Shown: positions 25,901 to 36,600 of the stretch, one piece after another
How positions within the stretch are numbered: the stretch's first letter is position 1
Layout of the letters: every line of letters begins with the position of its first letter
Assembly: GCF_000245735.1 (NCBI RefSeq)
Contig: NZ_AHTH01000012.1
Span: 20,610 to 84,609 of the forward strand
From: Alishewanella jeotgali KCTC 22429
GTDB lineage: Bacteria > Pseudomonadota > Gammaproteobacteria > Enterobacterales > Alteromonadaceae
DNA length: 64,000 nt
Reading direction: 5' to 3'
Program-made: the position numbers and the translations under genes
The notes under the pieces: generated by a model
The model's input: only the letters and a program-made list of their open reading frames with translations
Database searches by the model: none
What the model was told of the DNA's origin: nothing

Positions 25901-26626
25901 TTAGGCCTTAGCGGCTTCTTCGCGCTCAGCCAGTTTTTGTACCAGCTTCTGCGTATGCTGCAGTGACATCAGGTGCGCATAAATTGCCGTCAGATAACCC
26001 AGCTTACGCAGTTCCAGGAAGGTTTCGTCGCTCAGCTCATTCAGCTTTTGATCGTCAACCATATGGATGCCGTTGATATTGCGTTTTTCACCGTTAATGG
26101 TAACTGTTAGTACCTGCTCTTTCAGTAAGTCCAGGCTTTTCAGTTTTTCCATAAACACTTGCGTCATCTGGGAATAATCAACATACTCACCCATTTGCTG
26201 CTTACGTGCAGTTAAAAACTCGCTCTCGCTGCCATCGTCGTTAAACAGCGGGAAACCTTCGGTTTCATTTACCCGCTCTGAAGTTTCATCAATGGCGACA
26301 ATTAAACGATCACTATCAGGTGCGTCTTGAACCAGCACTAATGGATAGTTACGGACGACTCGTGGCACATACAATGCCCCCCACTTATCATCTTTCAGGA
26401 TCAAATTCTGTTGTGCCGCCAGGCCTAATAAGACTACTGGTTGGAAGCGTTCAGATTGTTGGTCTTTAACAAACACCACCGGGAACTCAGCACCGGCTAC
26501 TACAAATTCATGTACTACTACCGGCAGCATATGTTCCTGCGCGATATGACTTAACGGCCGCACTGAGCTGATTTTGGTTTTCGCGTGTTTTTCTTTATGC
26601 AGCCCTACAACTTTATTCTGTTCCAT
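25901..26626 (-). CDS. SapC family protein
   Basis: 241 residues of the SapC family (segments VRPLSHIAQEHMLPVVVHEFV, FPVVFVKD, VVLLGLAAQQNLIL, YVPRVVRNYPLVL, EGFPLFNDDGSESEFL). Family members are named after an S-layer-associated gene of Campylobacter, but the biochemical role is not known. No signal peptide. It is a single gene with a terminator and about 160 bp upstream before the AbgT gene. Confidence 0.85.
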   Translation of the reverse strand: MEQNKVVGLHKEKHAKTKISSVRPLSHIAQEHMLPVVVHEFVVAGAEFPVVFVKDQQSERFQPVVLLGLAAQQNLILKDDKWGALYVPRVVRNYPLVLVQDAPDSDRLIVAIDETSERVNETEGFPLFNDDGSESEFLTARKQQMGEYVDYSQMTQVFMEKLKSLDLLKEQVLTVTINGEKRNINGIHMVDDQKLNELSDETFLELRKLGYLTAIYAHLMSLQHTQKLVQKLAEREEAAKA

Positions 26627-26785
26627 AAACGACTCTGTTCTCTGAATTTTTTCTCTAATTGCCCGCCGGTCGCGGGCACCTGTAGCAGATCGGCAGCGCT
26701 TTCGGCCAGTTTAGCGAGCAGCTGACCGCGCAATCTGCCCGTGTTATATCACAGCTTTATGACCACAGTAAGACCCTGTTGCCTA

Positions 26786-28384
26786 TTACTGCGTGAATTC
26801 ATAATAGGTCGGTGAGCCCGGACCAACCGGCAGCCCCAGTAAAAACACCCAGATATAAAACAGCACCACCCAACCGATAAAGAAAATCATGGTATAGGGC
26901 AGCATGGTAGCAATCAGGGTACCTATGCCTAGGTCTTTCTTATAGCGGGCAGCCACCGCCAGGATCAAGCCAAAATAGCTCATCATCGGGGTGATCAGGT
27001 TGGTTACCGAATCGCCAATGCGGTAAGCAGCCTGGATCACTTCGGGCGAGTAGCCGACAATCATTAGCATCGGTACGAAGATGGGCGCAAAAATTGCCCA
27101 CTGTGCCGAGGCCGAGCCCAGCGACAGGTTAACAATGGCGCACATCGCAATAAAGAACACAAACAGCATCGGGCCGGTTAAACCGATATCCTGCAGTAAG
27201 TTCGCGCCTTTCACCGCCAGAATGGCCCCCAGATTCGACCAGCCAAAAAAGGCCACAAACTGCGCCGCAAAAAATACCAGCACGATATAGAGCCCCATCG
27301 AGCTGATGCTTTTCGCCATCGCATTAATCACATCGCGGTCGGTTTGCATGGTGCCGACCACCTTGCCATAAACAAAGCCCGGAATCGCAAAGGACACAAA
27401 GATAAACACCACTATGCCTTTTAAGAAAGGCGAATCGGCGACTAAGCCGGTATCCGGGTGGCGCAGCACACCATCGGCCGGCACCACGCTAAGTGCCAAT
27501 AGCAAACAAATACCGAGAAAAGCTAAACCGGCCAGCTTTAAACCCTTACGCTCCTGCGCGCTAAGCTGCTCCAGCTTTTGTTCGCCCAAATCGACGGCAG
27601 CTTCACTCACGTTATATTTGCCCAGTTTCGGCTCAACAATTTTTTCAGTGACAAAGGCACCCAGGCCAGCAATAACAAAGGTGCTGACAATCATAAAGAA
27701 CCAGTTTGCTTCCGGGCCGACTACATAGTTCGGGTCAATCAGATTCGCTGCCGAGGTGGTAAAGCCGGCCAGTAACGGATCGACAGTGCCGATAAAGAGG
27801 TTAGCGCTGTAGCCACCGGATACGCCGGCAAAGGCCGCCGCTAAACCCGCCAGCGGATGGCGCCCCAGCGAGTGGAAAATTACTGCCGCCATCGGGATCA
27901 GTACCACATAGCCCAGCTCAGAAGCGGTATTCGAGATAATACCGGCAAAGACTATAGTCACTGTGACCATGCGCTTAGAGGCATTCATCACCAGGCCGCG
28001 CATGGCGGCAGAAATCAGACCGGAATGTTCGGCAATACTGACCCCCAGTAACGCAACCAGCACCACGCCCAGTGGCGGGAAGTTGGTAAAGTTGGTGACC
28101 AGATTCGAGACAATACGCTGCAAGCCATCTACATTCATCAGGCTGACTACCCGGATCATGCCATCGGCGGCGCGACCGGCAGTGCCTTCTGGGCGAGGAT
28201 CGACAGCACTGAAATCAAAGTAACCGGCAATACCGCTGCCAATCACCACAGCCAGCGCAAAGCAGGCAAACAGCGTAACCGGATGCGGTAATAAATTACC
28301 TAAAAATTCTACGGTATCGAGAAAGCGGGTAAACCAGCCACGTTGTTCCGGGGCGCCTTGCGGCGTCCTGCTGGTAGTTGTCAT
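26786..28384 (-). CDS. AbgT family transporter
   Basis: 532-residue polytopic membrane protein of the AbgT (p-aminobenzoyl-glutamate transport) family. Markers are RFLDTVEFLGNLLPHPVTLF, the SELGYVVLIPMAAVIFHSLGRHP segment, and GDSVTNLITPMMSYF near the C terminus. Members import p-aminobenzoyl-glutamate or export sulfonamides. I use the ATG at 28384, with GAGG about 9 nt ahead, instead of an ATG 30 bp upstream. No aminoacyl hydrolase (abgAB) gene is adjacent, so the substrate is open. Confidence 0.92.
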   Translation of the reverse strand: MTTTSRTPQGAPEQRGWFTRFLDTVEFLGNLLPHPVTLFACFALAVVIGSGIAGYFDFSAVDPRPEGTAGRAADGMIRVVSLMNVDGLQRIVSNLVTNFTNFPPLGVVLVALLGVSIAEHSGLISAAMRGLVMNASKRMVTVTIVFAGIISNTASELGYVVLIPMAAVIFHSLGRHPLAGLAAAFAGVSGGYSANLFIGTVDPLLAGFTTSAANLIDPNYVVGPEANWFFMIVSTFVIAGLGAFVTEKIVEPKLGKYNVSEAAVDLGEQKLEQLSAQERKGLKLAGLAFLGICLLLALSVVPADGVLRHPDTGLVADSPFLKGIVVFIFVSFAIPGFVYGKVVGTMQTDRDVINAMAKSISSMGLYIVLVFFAAQFVAFFGWSNLGAILAVKGANLLQDIGLTGPMLFVFFIAMCAIVNLSLGSASAQWAIFAPIFVPMLMIVGYSPEVIQAAYRIGDSVTNLITPMMSYFGLILAVAARYKKDLGIGTLIATMLPYTMIFFIGWVVLFYIWVFLLGLPVGPGSPTYYEFTQ

Positions 28385-28695
28385 AGGTGTATCCTCTTGG
28401 TCTGCGGTAGGCACTGTCTTGGCAGGCCTTTGTTCTGGCTCTGGTTTTTAGTGGACAACAACGCTCAGCAAGCTAATGCCGACAGTTTGTCATGGCGCAA
28501 CCAGGCCCGATTATTATATAAAGTGGCTAAAGTTATCATAAGACGCCGCCTTAGCAAAGGCGCGCTGCCGCAGCTGACCGGCGCTTTAGCCTGCCGGCAG
28601 CAGCACCAAACTGCGGGTTATAGCACTAAAGTACCGTTGAGGAAGCGGCCACGCTTTTCTAGTATCGCAGCATAACCCTTTGCCGGAGAGAGAAA
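28385..28695. other. 311-bp intergenic region between divergent AbgT and 3-hydroxybutyrate dehydrogenase genes
   Basis: No coding sequence is supported here. The right part holds the predicted promoter of the dehydrogenase gene (28637-28665). The left part must hold the AbgT promoter, which I could not place with confidence. No clear operator palindrome was found. Confidence 0.6.
28637..28665 (+). promoter_or_regulatory. Predicted sigma-70 promoter for the 3-hydroxybutyrate dehydrogenase gene
   Basis: TTGAGG - 17 nt - TAGTAT, 30 bp before the ATG, followed by GGAGAGAG as the ribosome-binding sequence. Confidence 0.6.
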
Positions 28696-29445
28696 ATGCG
28701 GGTACTGATTACAGGAGCAACAGGTGGTATTGGCTTTGCGGTCGCGGAGGCCTTTGCCGCCGCCGGCTATCAGGTGGTACTGGCCGATTTGGATGAAGGC
28801 TTGCTCAACACCAAGGCGTTGTTGTTGCGCAGCCGTGGCTATCAGGCCGACTGCTGCGTGCTGGATGTGACCAATGCCGAGCACATTGCGGCCTGTGCCG
28901 CGCGTTTTCCGGCCGATATTCTGGTCAATAATGCCGGTATTCAGCATGTGGCGCGGCTGGAAGACTTTCCACCGGAAAAGTGGCAGCTGCTAATTGACGT
29001 GATGCTGACCGGCCCGGCGATGCTGACCCGCGCCATGCTACCGCAGATGCGCGCCAACAACTTTGGTCGGATAATTAATATTGGCTCTATTCATGCGCTG
29101 GTCGCCTCGCCGTTTAAATCGGCCTATGTCGCTGCTAAACACGGCCTGCTGGGCTTTAGTAAGGTGGTGGCGCTGGAGAATGCTGACTGTAATTTGACGA
29201 TCAATACGATCTGTCCGGCTTATGTCAAAACGCCACTGGTAGAAAAACAGATCGCCGCCCAGGCCAAGGAGCATAATCTGACCGAACAACAGGTCGTGGA
29301 GCAGATTATGCTAGCACCAATGCCGCAAAAAGCCTTTATTGATGTCAGTGAAATTGCTCAGACCGCGCTGTTTTTATGCCAGGACGCCGCCAAACATATC
29401 ACCGCGCAAACGCTGGTATTGGACGGTGGCTGGACGGCGCGCTAG
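28696..29445 (+). CDS. bdhA: 3-hydroxybutyrate dehydrogenase
   Basis: 249-residue short-chain dehydrogenase. The NAD motif is TGATGGIG, then NNAGIQHV, and the catalytic Ser/Tyr/Lys are in IGSIHALVASPFKSAYVAAKHG. The stretch QHVARLEDFPPEKW and the conserved TICPAYVKTPLVEKQI are characteristic of D-3-hydroxybutyrate dehydrogenases, which form acetoacetate. The start follows GGAGAGAG. A sensor kinase gene follows 40 bp downstream, and the nearby GntP permease and esterase support a role in 3-hydroxybutyrate use. Confidence 0.9.
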   Translation: MRVLITGATGGIGFAVAEAFAAAGYQVVLADLDEGLLNTKALLLRSRGYQADCCVLDVTNAEHIAACAARFPADILVNNAGIQHVARLEDFPPEKWQLLIDVMLTGPAMLTRAMLPQMRANNFGRIINIGSIHALVASPFKSAYVAAKHGLLGFSKVVALENADCNLTINTICPAYVKTPLVEKQIAAQAKEHNLTEQQVVEQIMLAPMPQKAFIDVSEIAQTALFLCQDAAKHITAQTLVLDGGWTAR

Positions 29446-29485
29446 CAAGTTGCCCACTTCTTCGGCACAATCAGCTTAATCTTTT

Positions 29486-32400
29486 ATGCAAGCTGCGGCT
29501 GAAATGATTCAAAATGCCAGCGGCATCGGTCTGGCGACCCTTGCTGCCATCTCATTGCTGTATTTACTGGTGCTGTATTCGGTGGGCTTATTTGGCCGCC
29601 GGGTCAGTGCCGGCCATCCGCTGGCGCCCTGGGTTTTTAGTTTAGCACTGTCGATTTACTGCACCTCCTGGGCGTTCTATGGCGTGACCGCACAGGCAGT
29701 GGTTAATGGCTGGTGGCTGCCGCCAACCTATATCGGCTCTTTTATCCTGTTCTGGTTTGGCTTTAAGTTGGTGGCGCGTATCGCCATTGCCTGTCGCCGC
29801 TACCGCATTACCTCCATTGCTGACTTTATCGCCACCCGCTTTGGTCATTCCCGGCTGCTGGCAGTATTAACCACCGTGATCCTGTTTTTGGCGGTGATGC
29901 CCTATGTCGCACTGCAGTTGCAGGCGGTGGCCACCAGTATTAATACGCTGGTGGGCAGCGAAACCGGTGAGCATTGGTATACCGATACCGGGCTCTATGT
30001 GTGCCTGTGGATGGCGGTATTTGCGATGTTGTTTGTCAGCAAAAGTGCCAAGGCACACCAGCCTAACCCCGGCCTGATGACCGCCATTGCTTTTGAGTCT
30101 TTGGTCAAGTTACTGGCATTGCTGGCCATTGGGGCCTTTGTGGTTTGGGGCATGTTTGATGGCTTTGCCGATATTTTCCAGCGCGCGGCCGACAGCGAAG
30201 CCGTGCAGCAGGTGCAACAGCGTGCGCTGCCGGCACATACCTATTGGGTGCATGTGCTGCTCGGTTTTGCCGCCACCCTCTGTTTACCGCGGCAGTTTCA
30301 CGTCAGCTTTGTCGAAAACCAGCGCCTGAGCCATTTACGCAGCGCGCGCTGGCTATTTCCGCTCTATCTGCTCCTAATGGGGATCTTTACGCTTCCGCTG
30401 GGGCTGGCCGGGGTAATGTTACTGGGCAGTCAGGCCAATATTGATTTGGTGGTATTACAACTGCCGCTGGCGGCTAACCGCACTGATATTGCGCTGCTGG
30501 CCTATCTGGGCGGCTTTTCGGCAGCGACCAGTATGGTGGTGGTGGCGTCGGTTGTATTGGGGATCCTGATCACCAACGAATTACTGGTGCCGCTGTTATT
30601 CCGGCGCCGCCGGCTGACCGAAACTCACCAGAACCCGATTAAAATTGCCACCCTGCGCCGGCTATCAATGCTACTGGTGTTGTTAATCGGCTTTATTTAT
30701 TACCGCGCCGTCGGCAGTGGCACGGCGCTGGCACAGCTGGGTTTAATGGCCTTTGCCCTGGTCGCCCAACTGGCACCGGTACTGATCCTGGGACTGTTAT
30801 CGCGGCGCATTAACCGCAGCGGCGCCATTGCCGGCCTGATTAGCGGTGCGCTGATCTGGGCCTATATCCTGCTGCTGCCCGAACTGGTACGAGCCGGTGT
30901 TTTCCACAGTGATTTGCTGCAGCAAGGGCCTTTTGGTATCGGCCTGCTGGCACCGCAGCAATTATTCGGCTGGCAGAGCGACAGCATTACGCTGGGGGTG
31001 GTGTTAAGCCTGAGTGTAAACTGTCTGATGATTCTGCTGGTGAGCCAGTTTAGCAAAACCGGTTTAGGCGAATATCTGCAGGGCAGCCGCTTTTTACGCC
31101 ATAGCCGTGCCAGTGGCACTAAACCGCAGTTACAGCTGACCAGCGAGGAGTGTGTTTTACTGGTCAGGCGCTTTGCCGGCGAGCGCGAAGCGCAGCGGCT
31201 GTTACAGCGCAATCTTAAACAACCGGCAACTGAGCTGCAGCGCCAGGCGCCGGCTAATCTGATCCAGGCCACCGAGCGCAGCCTCGCAGCGGTGCTGGGT
31301 GGAGCCTCGATGCGTCTGGTAATAGATGCGGTGAGCCGCCATCATCCGCTGCCGATGGAAACGGTCGAACGCTTTGTCGATGAGGCCAGTCAGGTGTTTC
31401 GCTTTAACCAAAATTTGCTGTTATCAACCATCGACAATATCAGCCAGGGCATTGCTGTGGTGGATGCCGAGCAGCGGCTGATCGCCTGGAACCGGCGCTA
31501 TATTGAGATGTTTGACTACCCGGCCGGTATGGTCGAAGTCGGCAAACCCGTTGCCGAGCTGATCCGCTTTAATTTGCAGCGCGGCCTGATCGACAGCGCC
31601 GATATTGAAGCTGAAATTCAAAAACGTATCGGCTATTTACGCCAGGGCAGCCCCTATAAGGTGCAGCGGCAGCAGCAGGATGGCCGGGTGCTGGAAATTC
31701 AGGGTAACCCGCTGCCCGGTGGCGGCTTTGTCACTACCTATACCGATGTCAGCTCCTTTATTGCCGTACAGCAACAGCTGGAGCAAAGTAACCAGTTGCT
31801 GGAACAACGGGTAACGGAGCGCACCAGCGAGCTGCAGCAGCTGAATAATCAGCTGCAAAAAACCCAGCGCCAGCTCGAGGCCAGTACCCAGGCCAAGACC
31901 CGCTTTTTTGCTGCTGCCAGCCATGATTTGATGCAGCCTTTTAATGCCGCCGCCCTCTTTGCCAGCTTATTGCGGCAAAAGTGTACAGAGCCTGAGCTGC
32001 AGCAGCTAAGCAGTAACCTTAGTCAGTCACTGGACTCAGCTGAAGAATTACTGACGGCCATTCTCGATCTGACCAAGCTCGACTCCGGTATTGTGAAACC
32101 GCATTATCAGCCGGTAGCGGTCACGCAACTGCTGCAGGATCTGGCGCGTGACGCTGCAGTGTTGGCCGAGCGCAAAGGGCTGAGTTTCAGGTTACATAGC
32201 AGCAAGCTAACGGTTAATACCGACCGCAAGCTGCTAAAGCGGGTGCTGCAAAACCTGCTGGCCAATGCGATTCGTTATACGCCAAGCGGCCGGGTGGTAC
32301 TGGGGGTGAAACGTAGCGGCGGCCAGCTCAGAATTTGTGTGCTGGATACCGGTGTTGGCATTGCCGCTGCCGATCAGCAGCGTATTTTTGAAGAATTCCA

Positions 32401-32968
32401 GCAAGGCAGCCAACCCGACCAAAAGGGCCTCGGCTTAGGGCTGGCCATTGCGCATCGGATTAGTACCATGCTGCAGCATCCGTTACAGCTGCAGTCGATA
32501 GAAGGCCATGGCAGCTGCTTTAGTGTCGCGGTGCCGCTCAGCGCAGCCAGCCAGACCGCCGCCAGCAGTGCCCTGCTGCCAAATGAAGTCAGCGCCAGCT
32601 TTTCTGATAAAAAGATCCTGCTGCTGGATAACGAACCCCAGCTATTAAAGGCCGTACAGAGTCTGCTGCAAAGCTGGCACTGCGAAGTAAAGGCCGTAAG
32701 CCAACCCGCCGAGGCGCTGACGGCACTGCAACAGGGCTTTGTCCCGGACCTGTGTTTATTTGACTACCATTTGGACAATAACGCCACCGGCATCGAGGTC
32801 GCCAATCAACTCAGCGCCCATTTAGCTTTAACCGCACCGGTGATTATCCACTCTGCCGATCATGACCAACAGATCCGCGAGTTAGCGCTAAATAGCGGTT
32901 ATTACTTTTTACTAAAACCGTTAAAGCCAGCAGCATTAAAGCGCTTATTTCAGCGGTTGTTGAAATAA
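29486..32968 (+). CDS. SSS-domain hybrid sensor histidine kinase (CbrA/NahK-like)
   Basis: 1160 residues. An N-terminal sodium:solute-symporter-like domain of about 13 helices spans ~1-520, followed by a PAS domain (~635-765, from LLLSTIDNISQGIAVVD), a coiled-coil linker, HisKA with His813 in AAASHDLMQP, HATPase (N box NLLANAIRYTPSG, G boxes DTGVGI and GLGLGLAI), and a C-terminal receiver (~1043-1158, phosphoacceptor Asp1093 in LFDYHLD). It likely couples solute sensing to a phosphorelay. The probable partner is the NarL-type regulator at 39779, now separated by an inserted island. The start codon lacks a good ribosome site; MIQNASGIG 21 bp later is an alternative. Confidence 0.92.
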   Translation: MQAAAEMIQNASGIGLATLAAISLLYLLVLYSVGLFGRRVSAGHPLAPWVFSLALSIYCTSWAFYGVTAQAVVNGWWLPPTYIGSFILFWFGFKLVARIAIACRRYRITSIADFIATRFGHSRLLAVLTTVILFLAVMPYVALQLQAVATSINTLVGSETGEHWYTDTGLYVCLWMAVFAMLFVSKSAKAHQPNPGLMTAIAFESLVKLLALLAIGAFVVWGMFDGFADIFQRAADSEAVQQVQQRALPAHTYWVHVLLGFAATLCLPRQFHVSFVENQRLSHLRSARWLFPLYLLLMGIFTLPLGLAGVMLLGSQANIDLVVLQLPLAANRTDIALLAYLGGFSAATSMVVVASVVLGILITNELLVPLLFRRRRLTETHQNPIKIATLRRLSMLLVLLIGFIYYRAVGSGTALAQLGLMAFALVAQLAPVLILGLLSRRINRSGAIAGLISGALIWAYILLLPELVRAGVFHSDLLQQGPFGIGLLAPQQLFGWQSDSITLGVVLSLSVNCLMILLVSQFSKTGLGEYLQGSRFLRHSRASGTKPQLQLTSEECVLLVRRFAGEREAQRLLQRNLKQPATELQRQAPANLIQATERSLAAVLGGASMRLVIDAVSRHHPLPMETVERFVDEASQVFRFNQNLLLSTIDNISQGIAVVDAEQRLIAWNRRYIEMFDYPAGMVEVGKPVAELIRFNLQRGLIDSADIEAEIQKRIGYLRQGSPYKVQRQQQDGRVLEIQGNPLPGGGFVTTYTDVSSFIAVQQQLEQSNQLLEQRVTERTSELQQLNNQLQKTQRQLEASTQAKTRFFAAASHDLMQPFNAAALFASLLRQKCTEPELQQLSSNLSQSLDSAEELLTAILDLTKLDSGIVKPHYQPVAVTQLLQDLARDAAVLAERKGLSFRLHSSKLTVNTDRKLLKRVLQNLLANAIRYTPSGRVVLGVKRSGGQLRICVLDTGVGIAAADQQRIFEEFQQGSQPDQKGLGLGLAIAHRISTMLQHPLQLQSIEGHGSCFSVAVPLSAASQTAASSALLPNEVSASFSDKKILLLDNEPQLLKAVQSLLQSWHCEVKAVSQPAEALTALQQGFVPDLCLFDYHLDNNATGIEVANQLSAHLALTAPVIIHSADHDQQIRELALNSGYYFLLKPLKPAALKRLFQRLLK

Positions 32969-33086
32969 GTACAGTTAGGTTTGGTTGCTGGCGCTGCACC
33001 ACATTGACAGCCCTGCTGGTGATGACTGATCACTTCTACTGAAATTCACTGACCAGGCAGCTGTTGGTTTTGCACATGTTGGATAG

Positions 33087-33114
33087 AAAAAAGGACACCG
33101 GTTTATGGGTGTCC
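33087..33114. terminator. Terminator-like hairpin between the sensor kinase and the IS remnant
   Basis: A 7-bp stem GGACACC / GGTGTCC with an 8-nt loop. On the minus strand it is followed by six T, and on the plus strand by ATTTGTTT. It could end the sensor kinase transcript 120 bp after its stop. Confidence 0.6.
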
Positions 33115-33135
33115 ATTTGTTTAATTTATAGTTTA

Positions 33136-33372
33136 CGAGCATTTATTGAAGCTCAAGGTTGCGTGGCCAATATTCCGAGGAAAGAGAACAGCAAAACAGG
33201 GAATGGCCATATGGACTGGTGCCTTTATAAGTACCGGCACTTGGTTGAGAACGCCGTTTTAAAGATTAAAAAATATCGGGCTATTGCTACTCGCTACGAC
33301 AAACTGGCAAGAAACTACGCCAGTAATGTCGCGTTAGCCTTTGTCATGGTCTGGCTACCAATGCATTGCTGA
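33136..33372 (+). pseudogene. IS5-family transposase, C-terminal remnant
   Basis: The last ~79 residues of an IS5-type DDE transposase are readable: ANIPRKENSKTGNGHMDWC, then YKYRHLVENAVLKIKKYR and ATRYDKLARNYASNVALAF, ending at TGA 33370-33372. The catalytic Glu region is in YRHLVENA. The N-terminal two thirds, including the DD residues, are absent, and an ATG at 33064 in the same frame is fortuitous. No inverted repeats were identified. It marks the left border of the AT-rich RHS island. Confidence 0.85.
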
Positions 33373-33407
33373 ATAAAGTTTGAGCAAAGATCAACAGCCT
33401 CTAGTGA

Positions 33408-33662
33408 TCAGCTGCCTTTTTTATTTATCCCTTTTATTAGATCAATAAATAAATATATGAACAGTCTTAAGTTAACTAGCACTACTATGAAAAGCAGAAC
33501 GAAAAGTAACACCCAGAAATAATAATAGCTCATACTCAAATCCCAACTATAAATAACGCTGAGAAGTAAGGTGCCAATTACGCTTCCGAAAGCGCAATAC
33601 AATATAAATCTGAGAAGGGCTCTTAAAGAGCTCATACTTCTATCATTAATTTTGTTTTTCAT
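33408..33662 (-). CDS. Small two-helix membrane protein next to the RHS gene
   Basis: 84 residues with two long hydrophobic segments (about 18-40 and 46-72, rich in Leu, Val, Ile, Tyr and Phe) and charged ends. I recognise no family. It starts 17 bp inside the end of the RHS gene, in the same direction, so it is coupled to it. The position is where immunity genes of polymorphic RHS toxins lie, which is an inference only; no toxin domain has been identified. Confidence 0.65.
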   Translation of the reverse strand: MKNKINDRSMSSLRALLRFILYCAFGSVIGTLLLSVIYSWDLSMSYYYFWVLLFVLLFIVVLVNLRLFIYLFIDLIKGINKKGS

Positions 33663-36600
33663 ATAAATCTGTCGCTATTGTAATTGATGCCTCTGTTGCT
33701 ACACCTGCAGCAGCACCTACGCTCGCTCCTGGCTGCGAGCCGAAAATAGCATTCGCTCGGCTATCCCCTAAAATTCTTTGAGCAGCATCCGCTTGCACTG
33801 CACCATTTACTCCGCCAGCAACTCCTCCGATAACCGCACCGGCAGCAGTATCCTTCAAAAGTTTTCCTCCATCAACAGCGCCTGTATCTGCATACTGTGT
33901 CAGAGCGCTGGAAGTGGCACCTGAAGCAGCCCCTGAAACTAGTCCTTTCCCACCTTCAGTGAGAACTCTTGAAGCAGGTGAGCTTAAAGCAGTGCCCGTA
34001 CCTCTAACAGCTGCATTTCCTGCAGCGGATGCTAGTCTAGAAGCTGCTCCTCCCACTCCACCAGAAACAGCACCAATAGCGGCAGACTGACCAATTCTTC
34101 CCGGATCTAACTGAGAAAAGCCTTTTCCCTCAACCATAACTTGAACAGCGATTTCTGCAGCAGCCCCGATCAATGCTCCTATAGCAAAGTTTACAAATTC
34201 GCCATCAGGATCAACATATTTATATGGATTATTATTGGCATAAGCATACCGATTAAACCCCATAGCCAGATTACCACGTTGCATATGCCCCAGAAAATCT
34301 ACCGGGTCATTGCTGTAAAACCGACCAATAATTGGATCATAATACCGCTGCTGCATATAGGTTAACTGCAGGTCATTATCTTCTACATGGCCGGTATAAC
34401 CTGGCTCATCCGATTGAGTCCGAGGATCTGCATACTTGGCTACGAGCTGGCTGCCTAAGTAGTAATAGTCGGTATAACCATTGCTTTCGTACGTACTCAT
34501 CAAAACACCAGCGCTGTTATACAGACTATAGGTTTTTGCGCCGTTTTTGTTTTTGATTATCCGCCGACCATGGCCATCATAAACATAGCTATTAATACCC
34601 GAGCTGGCTAAACGGTTTGCCCTGTTAAATGTAAAGGCTCTTACCCCATTATTAATGACATTTCCACGACTGTCGTAGCTAAAGCTCTGGCTAAAACTGC
34701 CACTGATGCTAGTAAGTCGGTTACTGCTATTGTAGGTGTAACTGATATCCTGGGTACCCAACGTTTTACGCGTGATATTGCCAAGAGCGTCATAGTTAAA
34801 GCTGCCGGCACCCCAAAAACCGTTCGCGGTTTTTAAGCGGCCAAGTCCGTCATATGTCATGTTGGTAACACTATTGGACGGCGAGACTGAATCGGTTATC
34901 GAGGTAAGATTACTGTTAGCATCATAACTGTACTGCTGTGACAGTAAGTTAGCCGATAGACTTACCCGGCGCTGCTCTGGTCGTTGCTGACTATCTAGTG
35001 TTTGTGTAAAGGTTAATGCGTTGCCATAGTTGAAGCTTTTAAGTTGGCCATTTGGGAAGTACTGGGCATTGGTCGCATAACTACCACTGCTGAGTGTTCG
35101 ACCTAAGGCATCAACGGTAAAGGTCACACTTCTGCCAGATGGATAACTTAAGGACGTTAACTGCCCCAGTGCATTGTATCCAGGGTCTAGCACAAAGGTT
35201 AGGTTGTCGACATTAAGTAATTCTTTCTCTATCAGGCCAAGTGAATTGTATTGATACTCCCACGCAGTACTTCCTGAAGTCAGACTACTCAGGTTACCCT
35301 GCGCATCGTAGGTATAAAGGCTATTGCCGCTACTATCCGGATAGGTAATTTGCCGAATATTGCCGATATTGTCATAGCTAAAACTGGTTTTCTCACTCGC
35401 GAGCACACTCGCCGTAGCACAGGTGTTATTGGCACCGGACGCCCCTTTTGCTTCCCAAAGAATATCGCCAACCGCATTATAATCGTATGCCGTTGCTCCA
35501 ACATCCGGACGGTACAGACGGCATAGCCGCTGCTGCGCATTGTAGTAGCGTGACTCTGTTACGCCACCCTGAACAATACTTGAGACATTGTCGAACACGT
35601 TATAGCTAATTGTTGTTGTGACATTCTCAGGTTGACTGATAAGCGAGGGGAGTTTTTGCTCTGGCGAACCAAATGCTCGATAGGTGGTAGTGGTACGGTT
35701 ACCTAACGCATCAACTGTTTCTACACGATTGTTCGTTAAATAATAATAATCAACCCCCGTATTATCGACGGTGGAGTACTGCCGCTTAACCCGTTGCAAC
35801 CCATCGTACAGGGTTGCCTGACCATTTGATTCATAATCATTTTCACTTGGAAACGACTTAAATACGGGCTGGTTATAGGCATCAAACTGCTGACGTACGT
35901 ACACATTAATATTACGCGCTGTATCACGCTCACGAGTTAACAATGGCCTGAATAACGCATCCATTTCGATGCGCTTTTCATAGGCGCCGCGCCTTATCGT
36001 TTGAATAAAACGACCACTCTGATTGCTGTAGCTTATTGTTGTCGGTGCCCACGGTGAGGGGGGAGTAATAGAAGCCAGTCGACCGATGGCATCATAGCTG
36101 TAACTCGTTGTGTAACCAAGGAAATTCGTTACGCTGGTAATTTCACCATAATTATTAACGGTTTGCGTTGCTGCTTGAGTGGGTGTAGCCGTATACCTCC
36201 CCGGTAACGTAATTTGTTGCGGAGTTCCCCGCATGTAGTTATTAAATTCAACCCAGCGGTTCGTTGCATTCAGGGATTGGCGCCTAACGCTCCCTGCTGC
36301 GTTACCAGTAGTATGATAGGTATAGGTGTTTATTAAACTCCCGAATTGATATTCTTGATGGGGTAATAATTTACTATCACTATTCGCTGCGTGGTAAGTC
36401 GTTTGCCGCACCGTTGTCCAATTTATATTATCCGCAGAAATCTCGACCGTTGTTGGTAGATTTAGCACCCAAAGCGACGTATCGTGCTGATAGCGTAATC
36501 GTTTGTAACGTACACCACTTGGCCCAGTCTCTGTAATCAACTCAGGCTGGCTAAAGATGTTATAAGCACTGTAACTTGTATTATAAGACGTTGTTGCGCC

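Noticed and set aside
33064..33135. N-terminal extension of the IS5 transposase remnant from an upstream ATG
   Set aside because: These residues do not resemble a transposase and cross a terminator-like hairpin; the homologous part begins near 33136.
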